In this document: in pieces, positions 7,659 through 14,080 of the stretch | How positions within the stretch are numbered: the stretch's first letter is position 1 | Layout of the letters: each line of letters opens with the position of its first letter | Assembly (NCBI GenBank): GCA_034178815.1 | Contig: JAXFQS010000118.1 | Coordinates: 1-19,296, forward strand | Origin: JAXFQS01 sp034178815 | Lineage (GTDB): Bacteria > Verrucomicrobiota > Kiritimatiellia > RFP12 > DVOR01 | Length of the DNA: 19,296 bases | Direction of reading: 5' to 3' | The notes under the pieces: generated by a model | What the model was told of the DNA's origin: nothing | Databases searched by the model: none | What the model saw: only the letters and a program-made list of their open reading frames with translations | Made by a program: the position numbers and the translations under genes

Positions 7659-8729
7659 ATGACTATTCGCTACCTGACTTCCGGCGAGTCCCACGGCCCC
7701 GCCTTGACCGCCATCCTCGAAGGCATTCCCGCCGGACTGCCCCTTGACGCCGAAACCATCAACGCCGACCTCGCCCGCCGCCAGCAAGGCTTCGGCGCGG
7801 GCGGCCGTATGGACATTGAGAAAGACCGCGTGCGAATCCTCGGCGGCGTGATGAACGGCCAAACCACCGGCGCGCCCATCGCCCTGATGATCGAAAACAA
7901 GGATCACGCCAACTGGATCGGCAAGGCCGTCCCCGCCTATGTCACCCCGCGCCCGGGACACGCCGACCTGGCCGCCTGCGTCAAGTACGGCTACGATGAC
8001 ATCCGCCCTTCCCTCGAACGCGCCTCCGCCCGCGAGACCGCCGCCCGCGTCGCCGTTGGTTCCATCTGCCGCGCCCTTCTGAGCCAATTCGGCATCACCA
8101 TCCACGGCAAAGTCCTGCGCGTCGGAGACGGTTCCGCCGCCCCCGAAGAACTCATCGCGCAAATCCGCCGCCAAGGTGAAACCCTCGGCGGTATCATCGA
8201 AGTCATCGCCGATAATCTACCCATCGGACTGGGCTCCCATGTCAACTGGGATCGGCGGCTTGATTCCCGCCTCGGTGCCGCCTTCCTCGGCATCCCGGCC
8301 ATCAAAGGAATCGAAATCGGCGACGCCTTCGAAAACACCACCCGCCCCGGAACCCAAGTCCACGACGGTATCACCCCAACCGGTCGCACCAGCAACCGCG
8401 CAGGCGGAATCGAAGGCGGCATCACCAACGGACAGCCCCTTGTCGTGCGCCTCGCCATGAAACCAATTCCCACCACAATCAGACCCCAGCAGACCATCAA
8501 CGCCGTCACCAAAGAGCCCTCCCCGACCACCTACGAACGCTCAGACTTCTGCCCCGTTCCACGAGCCGTCGTTGTCATGGAGACCACCATGGCCTATGTC
8601 CTTGCCAACGCCCTCTGCGAGAAACTCGGAGGCGACTCCATCGCCGAAATGAAACCCCGCTTCGAGGCCCTCCCCAACCAGCAGAACGGACTCAAAATCA
8701 CCCCCTCCCCCAAAGTCTTCTGGCCATGA
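7659..8729 (+). CDS. aroC: chorismate synthase
   Basis: A 356-residue enzyme of normal length that eliminates phosphate from EPSP to give chorismate, the last shikimate step, using reduced FMN. Visible signatures are TSGESHGPALTAILEG at the N-terminus with the conserved histidine H12; RPGHADLAACVKYGYDDIRP with the second conserved histidine and RASARETAARVAVG; SNRAGGIEGGITNGQP; and ERSDFCPVPRAVVVME. Two features fit the family: the protein starts within a few residues of the GESHG motif, and RSDxCxVPRA is complete. The start is ATG 7659 with only a distant GGAG (7643-7646). Fifty-seven bases separate it from aroA, the largest gap in the run, and a TTGACA at 7625-7630 lacks a convincing -10. 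The next gene starts inside its end (ATGA). The gene is strongly C-ending, in contrast to aroA. Confidence 0.96.
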   Translation: MTIRYLTSGESHGPALTAILEGIPAGLPLDAETINADLARRQQGFGAGGRMDIEKDRVRILGGVMNGQTTGAPIALMIENKDHANWIGKAVPAYVTPRPGHADLAACVKYGYDDIRPSLERASARETAARVAVGSICRALLSQFGITIHGKVLRVGDGSAAPEELIAQIRRQGETLGGIIEVIADNLPIGLGSHVNWDRRLDSRLGAAFLGIPAIKGIEIGDAFENTTRPGTQVHDGITPTGRTSNRAGGIEGGITNGQPLVVRLAMKPIPTTIRPQQTINAVTKEPSPTTYERSDFCPVPRAVVVMETTMAYVLANALCEKLGGDSIAEMKPRFEALPNQQNGLKITPSPKVFWP

Positions 8730-9613
8730 ACCACCCCCTCTGCATCGGGCCCGCGCCAGCCCTCGACCGCATCGAAATCCTCGACTCCTTCACCCCGGGA
8801 CAGCCCAACCGCGTCCGCCAAACCATCCTCCGAGCCGCAGGAAAAGCCATCAACACCGCCTACGCCCTGCGCCGCCTCGGCTACACCCCCACCGTTGCCG
8901 GATTTCTCGGAGGCCACCACGGCGCACTCATCCGCCGCCAACTCAAAGACGCAGGAATCCAGGACGCCCACACCACCACCCAGGCCGAAACACGCCTTTG
9001 CACCACACTCGCGGCCCCCAACCAGGCCACCGAAATCGTCGAACCTCCAGCACCCGCCACAGGCGAAGAACAGGCCCAATTCCTCGACACCTGCCGCGCC
9101 CTCATTCCCCAAGCATCCATCGTCCTTCTCACAGGAACCTGCCCCCCATTCCTCCCCGAAAAAACCTACGCCACCCTGGCTCAAATCGCCCAAAACGCAG
9201 CAATTCCCCTGATCGTCGACACCAGCGGAAAAGCCCTCCTATCCACCCTTCCAAGCAACCCCCTGCTCGTCAAAATCAACACCACAGAACTGGCACAGAC
9301 CGGAGCCACCCCCAAGCAACTCCTCGACCTCGGCGCCGCCAACCTCCTCATCACAGACGGCCCCGCCGAAGCCACCCTCTACACCCCAAAAAATACCATC
9401 CGCCTCAAGCCCCAAACCATCCAGGAAGTCAACCCAATCGGCTCCGGAGATGCCGCAAACGCCGGGTTCATCCATGCCTGGTACTGCGCCCAACCCGTGG
9501 AAAACGCCGCCGCCATCGCACTCGCTTGCGCCACCGCCAGCGCAACCACCCTTATCCCCTCAGACCTAGACCCCGAAACCATCGACAACCACCTTCCCCA
9601 AGTCATCCAATGA
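8726..9613 (+). CDS. PfkB-family sugar kinase, 1-phosphofructokinase/tagatose-6-phosphate kinase-like
   Basis: A 295-residue ribokinase-fold kinase. The N-terminal substrate region reads GPAPALDRIEILDSF, like the NPALD of FruK/LacC. AAGKAINTA (37-45) stands for the GGKGxNxA sugar-binding motif. LTGTCPP and LVKINTTEL follow, and PIGSGDAANAGF (237-248) is the PfkB signature 2 with catalytic base D242. It most resembles the FruK/LacC branch, so a hexose phosphate is the likely substrate; the exact sugar is not readable, because the glycines of GGKG are partly replaced (A37, A38, A41). ATG 8726 overlaps the aroC stop as ATGA, and its own stop overlaps rlmB the same way, so it is translated in series between aroC and rlmB. 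No sugar transporter or other catabolic gene is nearby. Confidence 0.85.
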   Translation: MNHPLCIGPAPALDRIEILDSFTPGQPNRVRQTILRAAGKAINTAYALRRLGYTPTVAGFLGGHHGALIRRQLKDAGIQDAHTTTQAETRLCTTLAAPNQATEIVEPPAPATGEEQAQFLDTCRALIPQASIVLLTGTCPPFLPEKTYATLAQIAQNAAIPLIVDTSGKALLSTLPSNPLLVKINTTELAQTGATPKQLLDLGAANLLITDGPAEATLYTPKNTIRLKPQTIQEVNPIGSGDAANAGFIHAWYCAQPVENAAAIALACATASATTLIPSDLDPETIDNHLPQVIQ

Positions 9614-10371
9614 AAGACCATAACCGCCCCTTCGAATGGCTCTACGGCCGCCGTCCCGTCATAGAAGTCCTCCGCGCAGGACGCCGCAAAATACACGAAG
9701 TCGTGCTCCAGCAGAGCAAAGAACGCTCCGAAGAACTCGACGCCATCGAACGCGCCGCCAGGGCCCTTGGCATCCAACCTCACCGTATGAAGCGCGACGA
9801 GATCGACCGTCTGACCAAGGATGGACACCACCAAGGAGCGGCCATCCGCGTGGGTGCCTACCCATACGCCGATCTGGAGGATGTGCTTGAAGCGTTGGAG
9901 GAAGAAGGCAGTGGCCTCGTCCTCGTGCTGGATCACCTCGAAGACCCCCAAAATGTCGGTTCGCTGATGCGTTCCGCTGAAGCCGCAGGGGCCAAAGGCG
10001 TCGTACTCGCCGAAGACCGCGCTTGCGGCGTGACCCCTGCGGCGGTACGCGCCTCCGCTGGGGCAAGCGAGCATCTGAATGTGGTGCGGGTCGTGAATAT
10101 CGTCCAGGCGATGGAACGGCTGAAAAAGGCGAATGTCTGGTTGACTGGGCTGGATATGGATACGCAGGCGAAGCCCTATACGGAGGTCGATTTCCGGGGC
10201 AAATGCGGGATTGTGATCGGCTCGGAAGGTTCGGGCATTAGCCGACTGGCAATGGAACGGTGTGACTTTATGGCTTACTTGCCGATGCACGGGGCAGTAG
10301 AATCGCTCAATGCGGGAGTTGCGGGCGGAATCGTGCTGTTTGAGGCTTTGCGCCAGCAGAGCGGAAAGTAG
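9610..10371 (+). CDS. rlmB: 23S rRNA 2'-O-ribose methyltransferase, RlmB/TrmH family
   Basis: A 253-residue SPOUT-class methyltransferase. The N-terminal L30e-like RNA-binding domain starts FEWLYGRRPVIEVLRAGRR, typical of RlmB. The catalytic knot carries all three SPOUT motifs: DHLEDPQNVGSLMRSAEAAG (108-127), VIGSEGSGISRL (202-213) and MHGAVESLNAGVAGGIVLFE (226-245). RlmB methylates the 2'-OH of G2251 in the P-loop of 23S rRNA. The family also includes tRNA Gm18 methyltransferases, so the exact target is by resemblance. The start is ATG 9610, overlapping the kinase stop (ATGA); the same frame is open far upstream only as a shadow of the kinase gene. Composition changes inside the gene at about 9800-9870 from C-rich to G-rich. 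Confidence 0.92.
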   Translation: MKDHNRPFEWLYGRRPVIEVLRAGRRKIHEVVLQQSKERSEELDAIERAARALGIQPHRMKRDEIDRLTKDGHHQGAAIRVGAYPYADLEDVLEALEEEGSGLVLVLDHLEDPQNVGSLMRSAEAAGAKGVVLAEDRACGVTPAAVRASAGASEHLNVVRVVNIVQAMERLKKANVWLTGLDMDTQAKPYTEVDFRGKCGIVIGSEGSGISRLAMERCDFMAYLPMHGAVESLNAGVAGGIVLFEALRQQSGK

Positions 10372-10374
10372 GCA

Positions 10375-11154
10375 ATGGGCTGGAAAGGTTCGCTTCTCGG
10401 GGGGGGCATCTACCTCGCGATGCTGGGCTACTGGTGTTGTGCGGTGCTGGCACGGACACGCAGGGAACGGTGGTCGAGGTGGGCTTGGATGGCTACGGGG
10501 GCAATCGCCCTCGGGGTCGTGGTGCTACGCTCCTTCGAGACGCGACACTGGCCGATGCAGAACCTCTTCGAGTTCTTTCTCTGTCTGGGGACGGTGCTAC
10601 CGTGGGTGTCGCTCGGAACGCAATCTCGGCTGAAAGTGGATACGCGTCTGGCGGATGCGCTGATGGGACTGATTCTGTTGTTTCCTGCGGGATTTGTCTT
10701 CGACGATGGGGTGAAGCCGCTACCCCCGGCGTTGCGCAGCCCACTGTTCATGCCGCATGTGGGAGCGTATGTGCTGGGTTATGTCCTGCTGTTCCGTGGG
10801 GCGGTCATGGCGTTGCCGTGGTTTCGGGCAGCATCGGTCGAGAAGGTTCGCGATCGGGCGGTGGCGGCGACGGTATTGTCGGGGTATTTGCTTATCTCTT
10901 TCGGGATGGTTCTGGGGGCAATCTGGGGAAAGTTGGCGTGGGGGCACTATTGGCAATGGGATCCGAAGGAGTGCTGGTCGTTGGCGACTTGGCTGGTGTT
11001 CACGGGGTGGCTTCATTTCAGGCTCCGTTTTGGGCTCACGCGGCCACGGCTGTCGGCCGGGATTTTATGGCTGGGGGTAGTTGGAATCGTGCTGACGCTG
11101 ACCTGGGTGAACCTGTCGCGCCTATTCCCCGGGCTGCACAATTATGCGCAATGA
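10375..11154 (+). CDS. CcsA/ResC- or HemX-like cytochrome c assembly membrane protein
   Basis: A 259-residue polytopic membrane protein with about eight predicted spans. It has the haem-handling tryptophan-rich WWD motif WGHYWQWDPKECWSLATW (189-206), the upstream WPMQNLFEFF resembling the PxTNxYES segment, and flanking histidines H128 (FMPHVGAYVLGY) and H255 (FPGLHNYA). CcsA (ResC) with CcsB (ResB) passes haem to apocytochrome c outside the membrane in system II maturation. HemX proteins of the same family sit near hemA and affect glutamyl-tRNA reductase. Neither ccsB, a thioredoxin-like partner, nor a hem gene is in the window, so the role stays open. ATG 10375 is three bases after rlmB. Family assignment is firm; the precise function is not. 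Confidence 0.85.
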   Translation: MGWKGSLLGGGIYLAMLGYWCCAVLARTRRERWSRWAWMATGAIALGVVVLRSFETRHWPMQNLFEFFLCLGTVLPWVSLGTQSRLKVDTRLADALMGLILLFPAGFVFDDGVKPLPPALRSPLFMPHVGAYVLGYVLLFRGAVMALPWFRAASVEKVRDRAVAATVLSGYLLISFGMVLGAIWGKLAWGHYWQWDPKECWSLATWLVFTGWLHFRLRFGLTRPRLSAGILWLGVVGIVLTLTWVNLSRLFPGLHNYAQ

Positions 11155-11163
11155 GGTATGCAG

Positions 11164-12681
11164 ATGGATTCGCTTCTAATCTACGGTCCGCCGGCTTCCG
11201 GCAAGTCGACTCTTTCCAAGGCTTTGGCCCAACGGCTGGGTTTGCCGTGGGTTGATCTGGACGAACGGATTGTCCGGGCAGCCGGGCAGCCAATCCCTGA
11301 GATCTTTGCCGCGGAGGGCGAAGTGGGCTTCCGCAAACGGGAGGTGGAGATGCTTGAGCAGGTTGCCTCCGAAGGGTGTGCGGTGGTCTCTTTAGGGGGC
11401 GGGGCACTGCTCGATTCGAAGGCTCGAAAGGTCGCGGAGGCTGCCGGGAAGGTGATTTGCCTCAAGGTTTCTCCGGCGCGACTGGCGGCTAGGGCGGGGC
11501 GTGCACCGGGGAGCCGCCCTCTGCTGGAGCATGGTCGCTTAGACCGTCTTCTGGAGGAACGCGCGGCGCACTATGCTTCCTTTCCGAATGGGGTGGAGGT
11601 TGAGTCCGACGATCTGGAGACGAACCTTCGATTGCTCCAGGCGGTTGCTGGCCGCTATCGCATTTCGGGGATGGGCTCGCCCTACGAGGTGCGGGTGGAA
11701 TCGGGTGGGCTCGAACGCCTTGGCGCCTATGCGGCGAACCTAGGGCTGAAGGGGCCGTCTGCGGTGGTCTGCGACGAAAACACGCGCCCCTACGCCGACC
11801 AGGCCTGCGCCAGTCTCTCCACCGCGGGCATCCGCGCGGGGGTGGTGGAGATTCCCTCCGGCGAGGCGCACAAGACCATTGCAACGGTAGGCGCGATTTG
11901 GCGCGGCTTTCTCCAATCGGCGGTCGAGCGCGCGGGCACTGTCTACGCGGTCGGCGGCGGCGTGGTGGGAGACCTGACGGGGTTTGCGGCGGCAACTTGG
12001 CTGCGTGGGGTTCGGTGGGTCAACATCCCGACGACGCTTTTGGCGATGGTCGATTCCTCTCTTGGGGGGAAGACGGGCGCGGATTTGCCGGACGGGAAGA
12101 ATCTGATTGGCGCGTTCCATCCGCCGGCCCTGGTTTTGAGCGATCCGTCGGTACTGCGCACGCTTCCGGAGCGGGAACTCCGTTGCGGGCTTGCCGAGAG
12201 CCTCAAGCACGCGGTGATTGACGATCCGGGGCTCTTCGGGCGCCTCTCCACGGCCCTTCCCGACGCCTCCCTCATCGCCCGCTCCCTCTCCGTCAAGGCC
12301 CGCATCATCTGCGAAGACCCCTACGAAAAAGGTCGCCGCGCCGCGCTCAACCTAGGCCATACCATCGGCCACGCAGTCGAGAAGGCCTCGAACTTTTCCA
12401 TCGCACACGGCGAAGCGGTTGCGATTGGTCTGATCGCCGCCGCGCGCCTAGCCATCAAGGCCCGCATCGCCCGACCAGACCTCCTTGACAAACTCGTCGC
12501 CAAGACCCGCGAACTGGGACTTCCGACCGAAATCCCCGCCCACCTCGACCGTGACGAGATGCGCCAAGCACTCTCGCACGACAAGAAACGCAAAGACGGC
12601 ATCGTCCGCTTCGTGCTCCCTGCCGATCTAGGCGATGTCCGCCTCGACTGCCGCGTCGACGACCCCTTCGATTTCGACTAG
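11164..12681 (+). CDS. aroKB: bifunctional shikimate kinase / 3-dehydroquinate synthase
   Basis: A fusion of two shikimate enzymes. Numbering from the ATG at 11158, residues 1-~170 are shikimate kinase: P-loop GPPASGKST (10-18), DLDER (33-37) and FRKRE (58-62) for shikimate, SLGGGALL (78-85) and lid SRPLL. Residues ~172-507 are dehydroquinate synthase: DENTRPY, NAD-binding GGGVVGDLTGFAAAT (266-280), PTTLLAMVDSSLGGKTG, and metal ligands E347 (GLAESLKHAV), a histidine in NLGHTIGHAVE (H401) and H417 (SIAHGEAVAIG). It makes 3-dehydroquinate from DAHP and phosphorylates shikimate: steps 2 and 5. Two starts are possible. ATG 11158 is one base after GAGG (11153-11156), too tight; ATG 11164 has a spacing of seven and is preferred. 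Composition flips to C-rich at about 12235. It is the last gene of the run. Confidence 0.94.
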   Translation: MDSLLIYGPPASGKSTLSKALAQRLGLPWVDLDERIVRAAGQPIPEIFAAEGEVGFRKREVEMLEQVASEGCAVVSLGGGALLDSKARKVAEAAGKVICLKVSPARLAARAGRAPGSRPLLEHGRLDRLLEERAAHYASFPNGVEVESDDLETNLRLLQAVAGRYRISGMGSPYEVRVESGGLERLGAYAANLGLKGPSAVVCDENTRPYADQACASLSTAGIRAGVVEIPSGEAHKTIATVGAIWRGFLQSAVERAGTVYAVGGGVVGDLTGFAAATWLRGVRWVNIPTTLLAMVDSSLGGKTGADLPDGKNLIGAFHPPALVLSDPSVLRTLPERELRCGLAESLKHAVIDDPGLFGRLSTALPDASLIARSLSVKARIICEDPYEKGRRAALNLGHTIGHAVEKASNFSIAHGEAVAIGLIAAARLAIKARIARPDLLDKLVAKTRELGLPTEIPAHLDRDEMRQALSHDKKRKDGIVRFVLPADLGDVRLDCRVDDPFDFD

Positions 12682-12701
12682 CCCGTTCCCCGCAAGATTT
12701 C

Positions 12702-12955
12702 CTTTCCTCGTCCGCCAACCTGCCCGAGGCGAGCCGCACCAGTTGCGTAGTAGCGACCGGATGTCCCCCCACCCGCGTCCGCGATGCCCTACCTGCCGCC
12801 CCCCTGTTCAGCCCCATTCGCTTCCTCAAAAGGTACGCGCCAATCCCCCTCGAAGGTGCCAACCTCCCGCGCACACTCCTGCCTACCATTAACTCCCGAA
12901 GATGCCTACCAAACACCCACACCTCTTGCATCCCCCTATGCAACCGATTGCAACC
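12702..12955 (-). repeat. degenerate tandem repeat, 23-bp period, downstream of aroKB
   Basis: Read on the minus strand, three exactly 23-base units follow each other: from 12910 (GGTAGGCATCTTCGGGAG), from 12887 (GGTAGGCAGGAG) and from 12864 (GGTTGGCACCTTCGAGGGGG). A fourth, from 12841 (GGCGCGTACCTTTTGAGG), is diverged. Weaker GGT-starting blocks lie on both sides: GGTTGCA at 12955, GGTAGGGCATC at 12793 and GGTTGGCGG at 12720. It shares the consensus with the array after cas2 but lies in the opposite orientation. AGTAGCGACCGG (12749-12760, plus strand) also echoes GGTAGCGACCG at 1622. It fills most of a 577-base stretch without protein genes. Function unknown. Confidence 0.6.
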
Positions 12956-13009
12956 CAACAAAATCAACAATCCCCCTGTTTTAGGCCACTTTCTGCCTCA
13001 AGCGAACGC

Positions 13010-13067
13010 AAAAATTTGCCAAAAACAGGGAAATGTGTTTGACACACCCCCCTGCGTTTGCTACGAT
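13010..13067 (+). promoter_or_regulatory. strong sigma70-type promoter with UP-like A-tracts, upstream of the predicted ncRNA
   Basis: A perfect -35 TTGACA (13039-13044) is followed by a 17-base spacer and -10 TACGAT (13062-13067), itself preceded by TGC (13059-13061), an extended -10. The expected start is G13075. A-rich tracts (AAAAATTT at 13010-13017 and AAAAACAGGGAAA at 13021-13033) sit where an UP element would be. It faces plus-strand sequence without a protein gene. This is the best promoter in the window. Confidence 0.62.
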
Positions 13068-13074
13068 TTATCCC

Positions 13075-13251
13075 GTTCCGCGGAACTGTTGTAAACCCCC
13101 TCTTTTGGGAGTGGCACCCCAGCTCCAAGTTGGGACAGCCCGCCAGGGACACACAGCACTTGATTTTGCGATTTATATAATGCATCGCACCCGGCAACGG
13201 GGGACAGTTTGGTTTCGCTCCTTTTTCCAGATTGCTCCCCGTTGCCTTTTT
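13075..13251 (+). ncRNA. predicted structured small RNA, ~177 nt, unknown family
   Basis: Bounded by the promoter at 13039-13067 and the intrinsic terminator at 13193-13255, on the plus strand in a region without a credible protein gene. Predicted elements from 5' to 3' are: a palindromic 5' end GUUC-CGCG-GAAC (13075-13086); a hairpin at 13105-13128 (UUGG, AG and UGG arms pairing with CCA, CU and CCAA, with two single-base bulges and loop CACC); a small CCC-GCCA-GGG stem at 13139-13148; a perfect six-pair stem UGCGAU/AUCGCA (13167-13172 with 13184-13189, loop UUAUAUAAUGC); and the terminator stem. The 5' segment can pair instead with the terminator's left arm. I do not recognise 6S, SRP, tmRNA or RNase P signatures. 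A regulatory or housekeeping RNA is likely; its role is unknown. Confidence 0.5.
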
Positions 13252-13255
13252 CTTT
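13193..13255 (+). terminator. intrinsic terminator of the predicted ncRNA
   Basis: GGCAACGGGGG (13193-13203) pairs with UCCCCGUUGCC (13236-13246). After one A-C mismatch the stem continues with CAGUUUGG (13205-13212) against CCAGAUUG (13227-13234), leaving a 14-base loop. The plus strand then reads TTTTTCTTT (13247-13255). Nineteen pairs plus a U-tract make a strong Rho-independent terminator for plus-strand transcription. It would also stop any read-through from aroKB. The U-tract is on the plus strand only, so it does not serve the converging glycosyltransferase gene. Confidence 0.75.
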
Positions 13256-13258
13256 GCC

Positions 13259-14077
13259 CTACCGCCGATGCCGCGGACGCGTCAGATAGAGCACCCCCAC
13301 GCAGACCCGCTCAAAAAAGACAATCCCCATCAAAACTGGATGCCGCAAGGCCCGCTTCCAACGCCCCCCGCGCATAAATAAAAGCCAGTAGCGCCAGACC
13401 GGACTGAACTGCTGCCGAGATACCTCGTCCCACCCCCACTTGCGCAAATAAGCCTCGAAACTCCCCGAATAATAGGCCTTCTTCGCCAGATGGCGGCGGA
13501 AGGTCAACCGCCCCTCGTTGTGCAGCAAAGGCTCCCGTAGCACCCCCGTCCGAATCCCCAGAGCCAAGAGCCTCCGATCCAAATCCCAATCCTCGCAAGC
13601 ATCCAGAGATTCATCGTGCCCCCCCACCTGCTCAAGCAGCCCCCGCCGCACCACCCGCAAAGCATCCACCGCCGTCCCGTCGTAGAAACTCCGCTCCAGA
13701 TTGCGCGCCTGCGTCCACCACCCCTTCCCGCCAATCCGCACCTCCGGCACATAGAGCGCGTCCGGCGCGTGAGCACCCCCCAGCACCTCCAGAAGACACT
13801 CCAAAGAGCCCCTCGGCAGAATCATATCCGCGTCCAGAAACAGCACATACGCCCCCGACGCCGCACGCCACCCCGCATTCCTTTGCGCACTCCGCTCAGG
13901 CCCCAAGGTTAGCACCTTCGACGCCCCCGCCTGCCGCGCCAAATCCGCCGTGCCATCCCCCGAATGATTGTCCACCACAACCGTCTCCACCCCCTTAAAT
14001 TGGGCAAAAACCCCCAGACAGGCGGCAATGTTCGCCGCCTCGTTGCGCGTAGGAACCACCACCGAAAGCAGCCCCAT
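13259..14077 (-). CDS. family 2 glycosyltransferase
   Basis: A 272-residue GT-A-fold enzyme. Motifs: LSVVVPTRNEAANIAACL (4-21, nucleotide-sugar binding strand), VVDNHSGDGT (35-43), ERSAQRNAGW (61-70), the DxD-type metal site FLDADM (80-85) and CEDWDLDRRL (161-170) with the likely catalytic acidic residues. The C-terminus has a hydrophobic stretch (LMGIVFFERVCVGVLYL), probably membrane-associated. It should move a sugar from a nucleotide donor onto a lipid or polysaccharide acceptor; donor and acceptor cannot be told. ATG 14077 has AGGAG six bases upstream and starts three bases after the methyltransferase stop, so both are in one operon with der. The plus strand here is C-rich, so the coding strand is G-rich. 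Confidence 0.85.
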   Translation of the reverse strand: MGLLSVVVPTRNEAANIAACLGVFAQFKGVETVVVDNHSGDGTADLARQAGASKVLTLGPERSAQRNAGWRAASGAYVLFLDADMILPRGSLECLLEVLGGAHAPDALYVPEVRIGGKGWWTQARNLERSFYDGTAVDALRVVRRGLLEQVGGHDESLDACEDWDLDRRLLALGIRTGVLREPLLHNEGRLTFRRHLAKKAYYSGSFEAYLRKWGWDEVSRQQFSPVWRYWLLFMRGGRWKRALRHPVLMGIVFFERVCVGVLYLTRPRHRR

Positions 14078-14080
14078 CCC

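Noticed and set aside
6258..8174. A 638-codon minus-strand frame across aroA and aroC
   Set aside because: It is antisense to two well-conserved enzymes, has low-complexity Arg/His/Gly composition and is explained by GC-rich third positions.
12974..13030. Inverted repeat CCCTGTTTT / AAAACAGGG as a terminator of the aro run
   Set aside because: The arms are separated by 39 bases and no U-tract follows on either strand; the right arm overlaps the promoter's A-tract region.
12964..13197. A 77-codon minus-strand open frame in the region after aroKB
   Set aside because: It lies antisense to the promoter and predicted RNA, with no ribosome site, no recognisable motif and unconvincing composition.
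13075..13251. The small RNA as tracrRNA of the Cas9 system
   Set aside because: It lies 11.5 kb from cas9 beyond an unrelated operon, and no CRISPR repeat is available to test for an anti-repeat.
13075..13251. The small RNA as 6S RNA
   Set aside because: Length and promoter strength would fit, but the 3' end folds into its own terminator instead of pairing with the 5' end around a central bubble.
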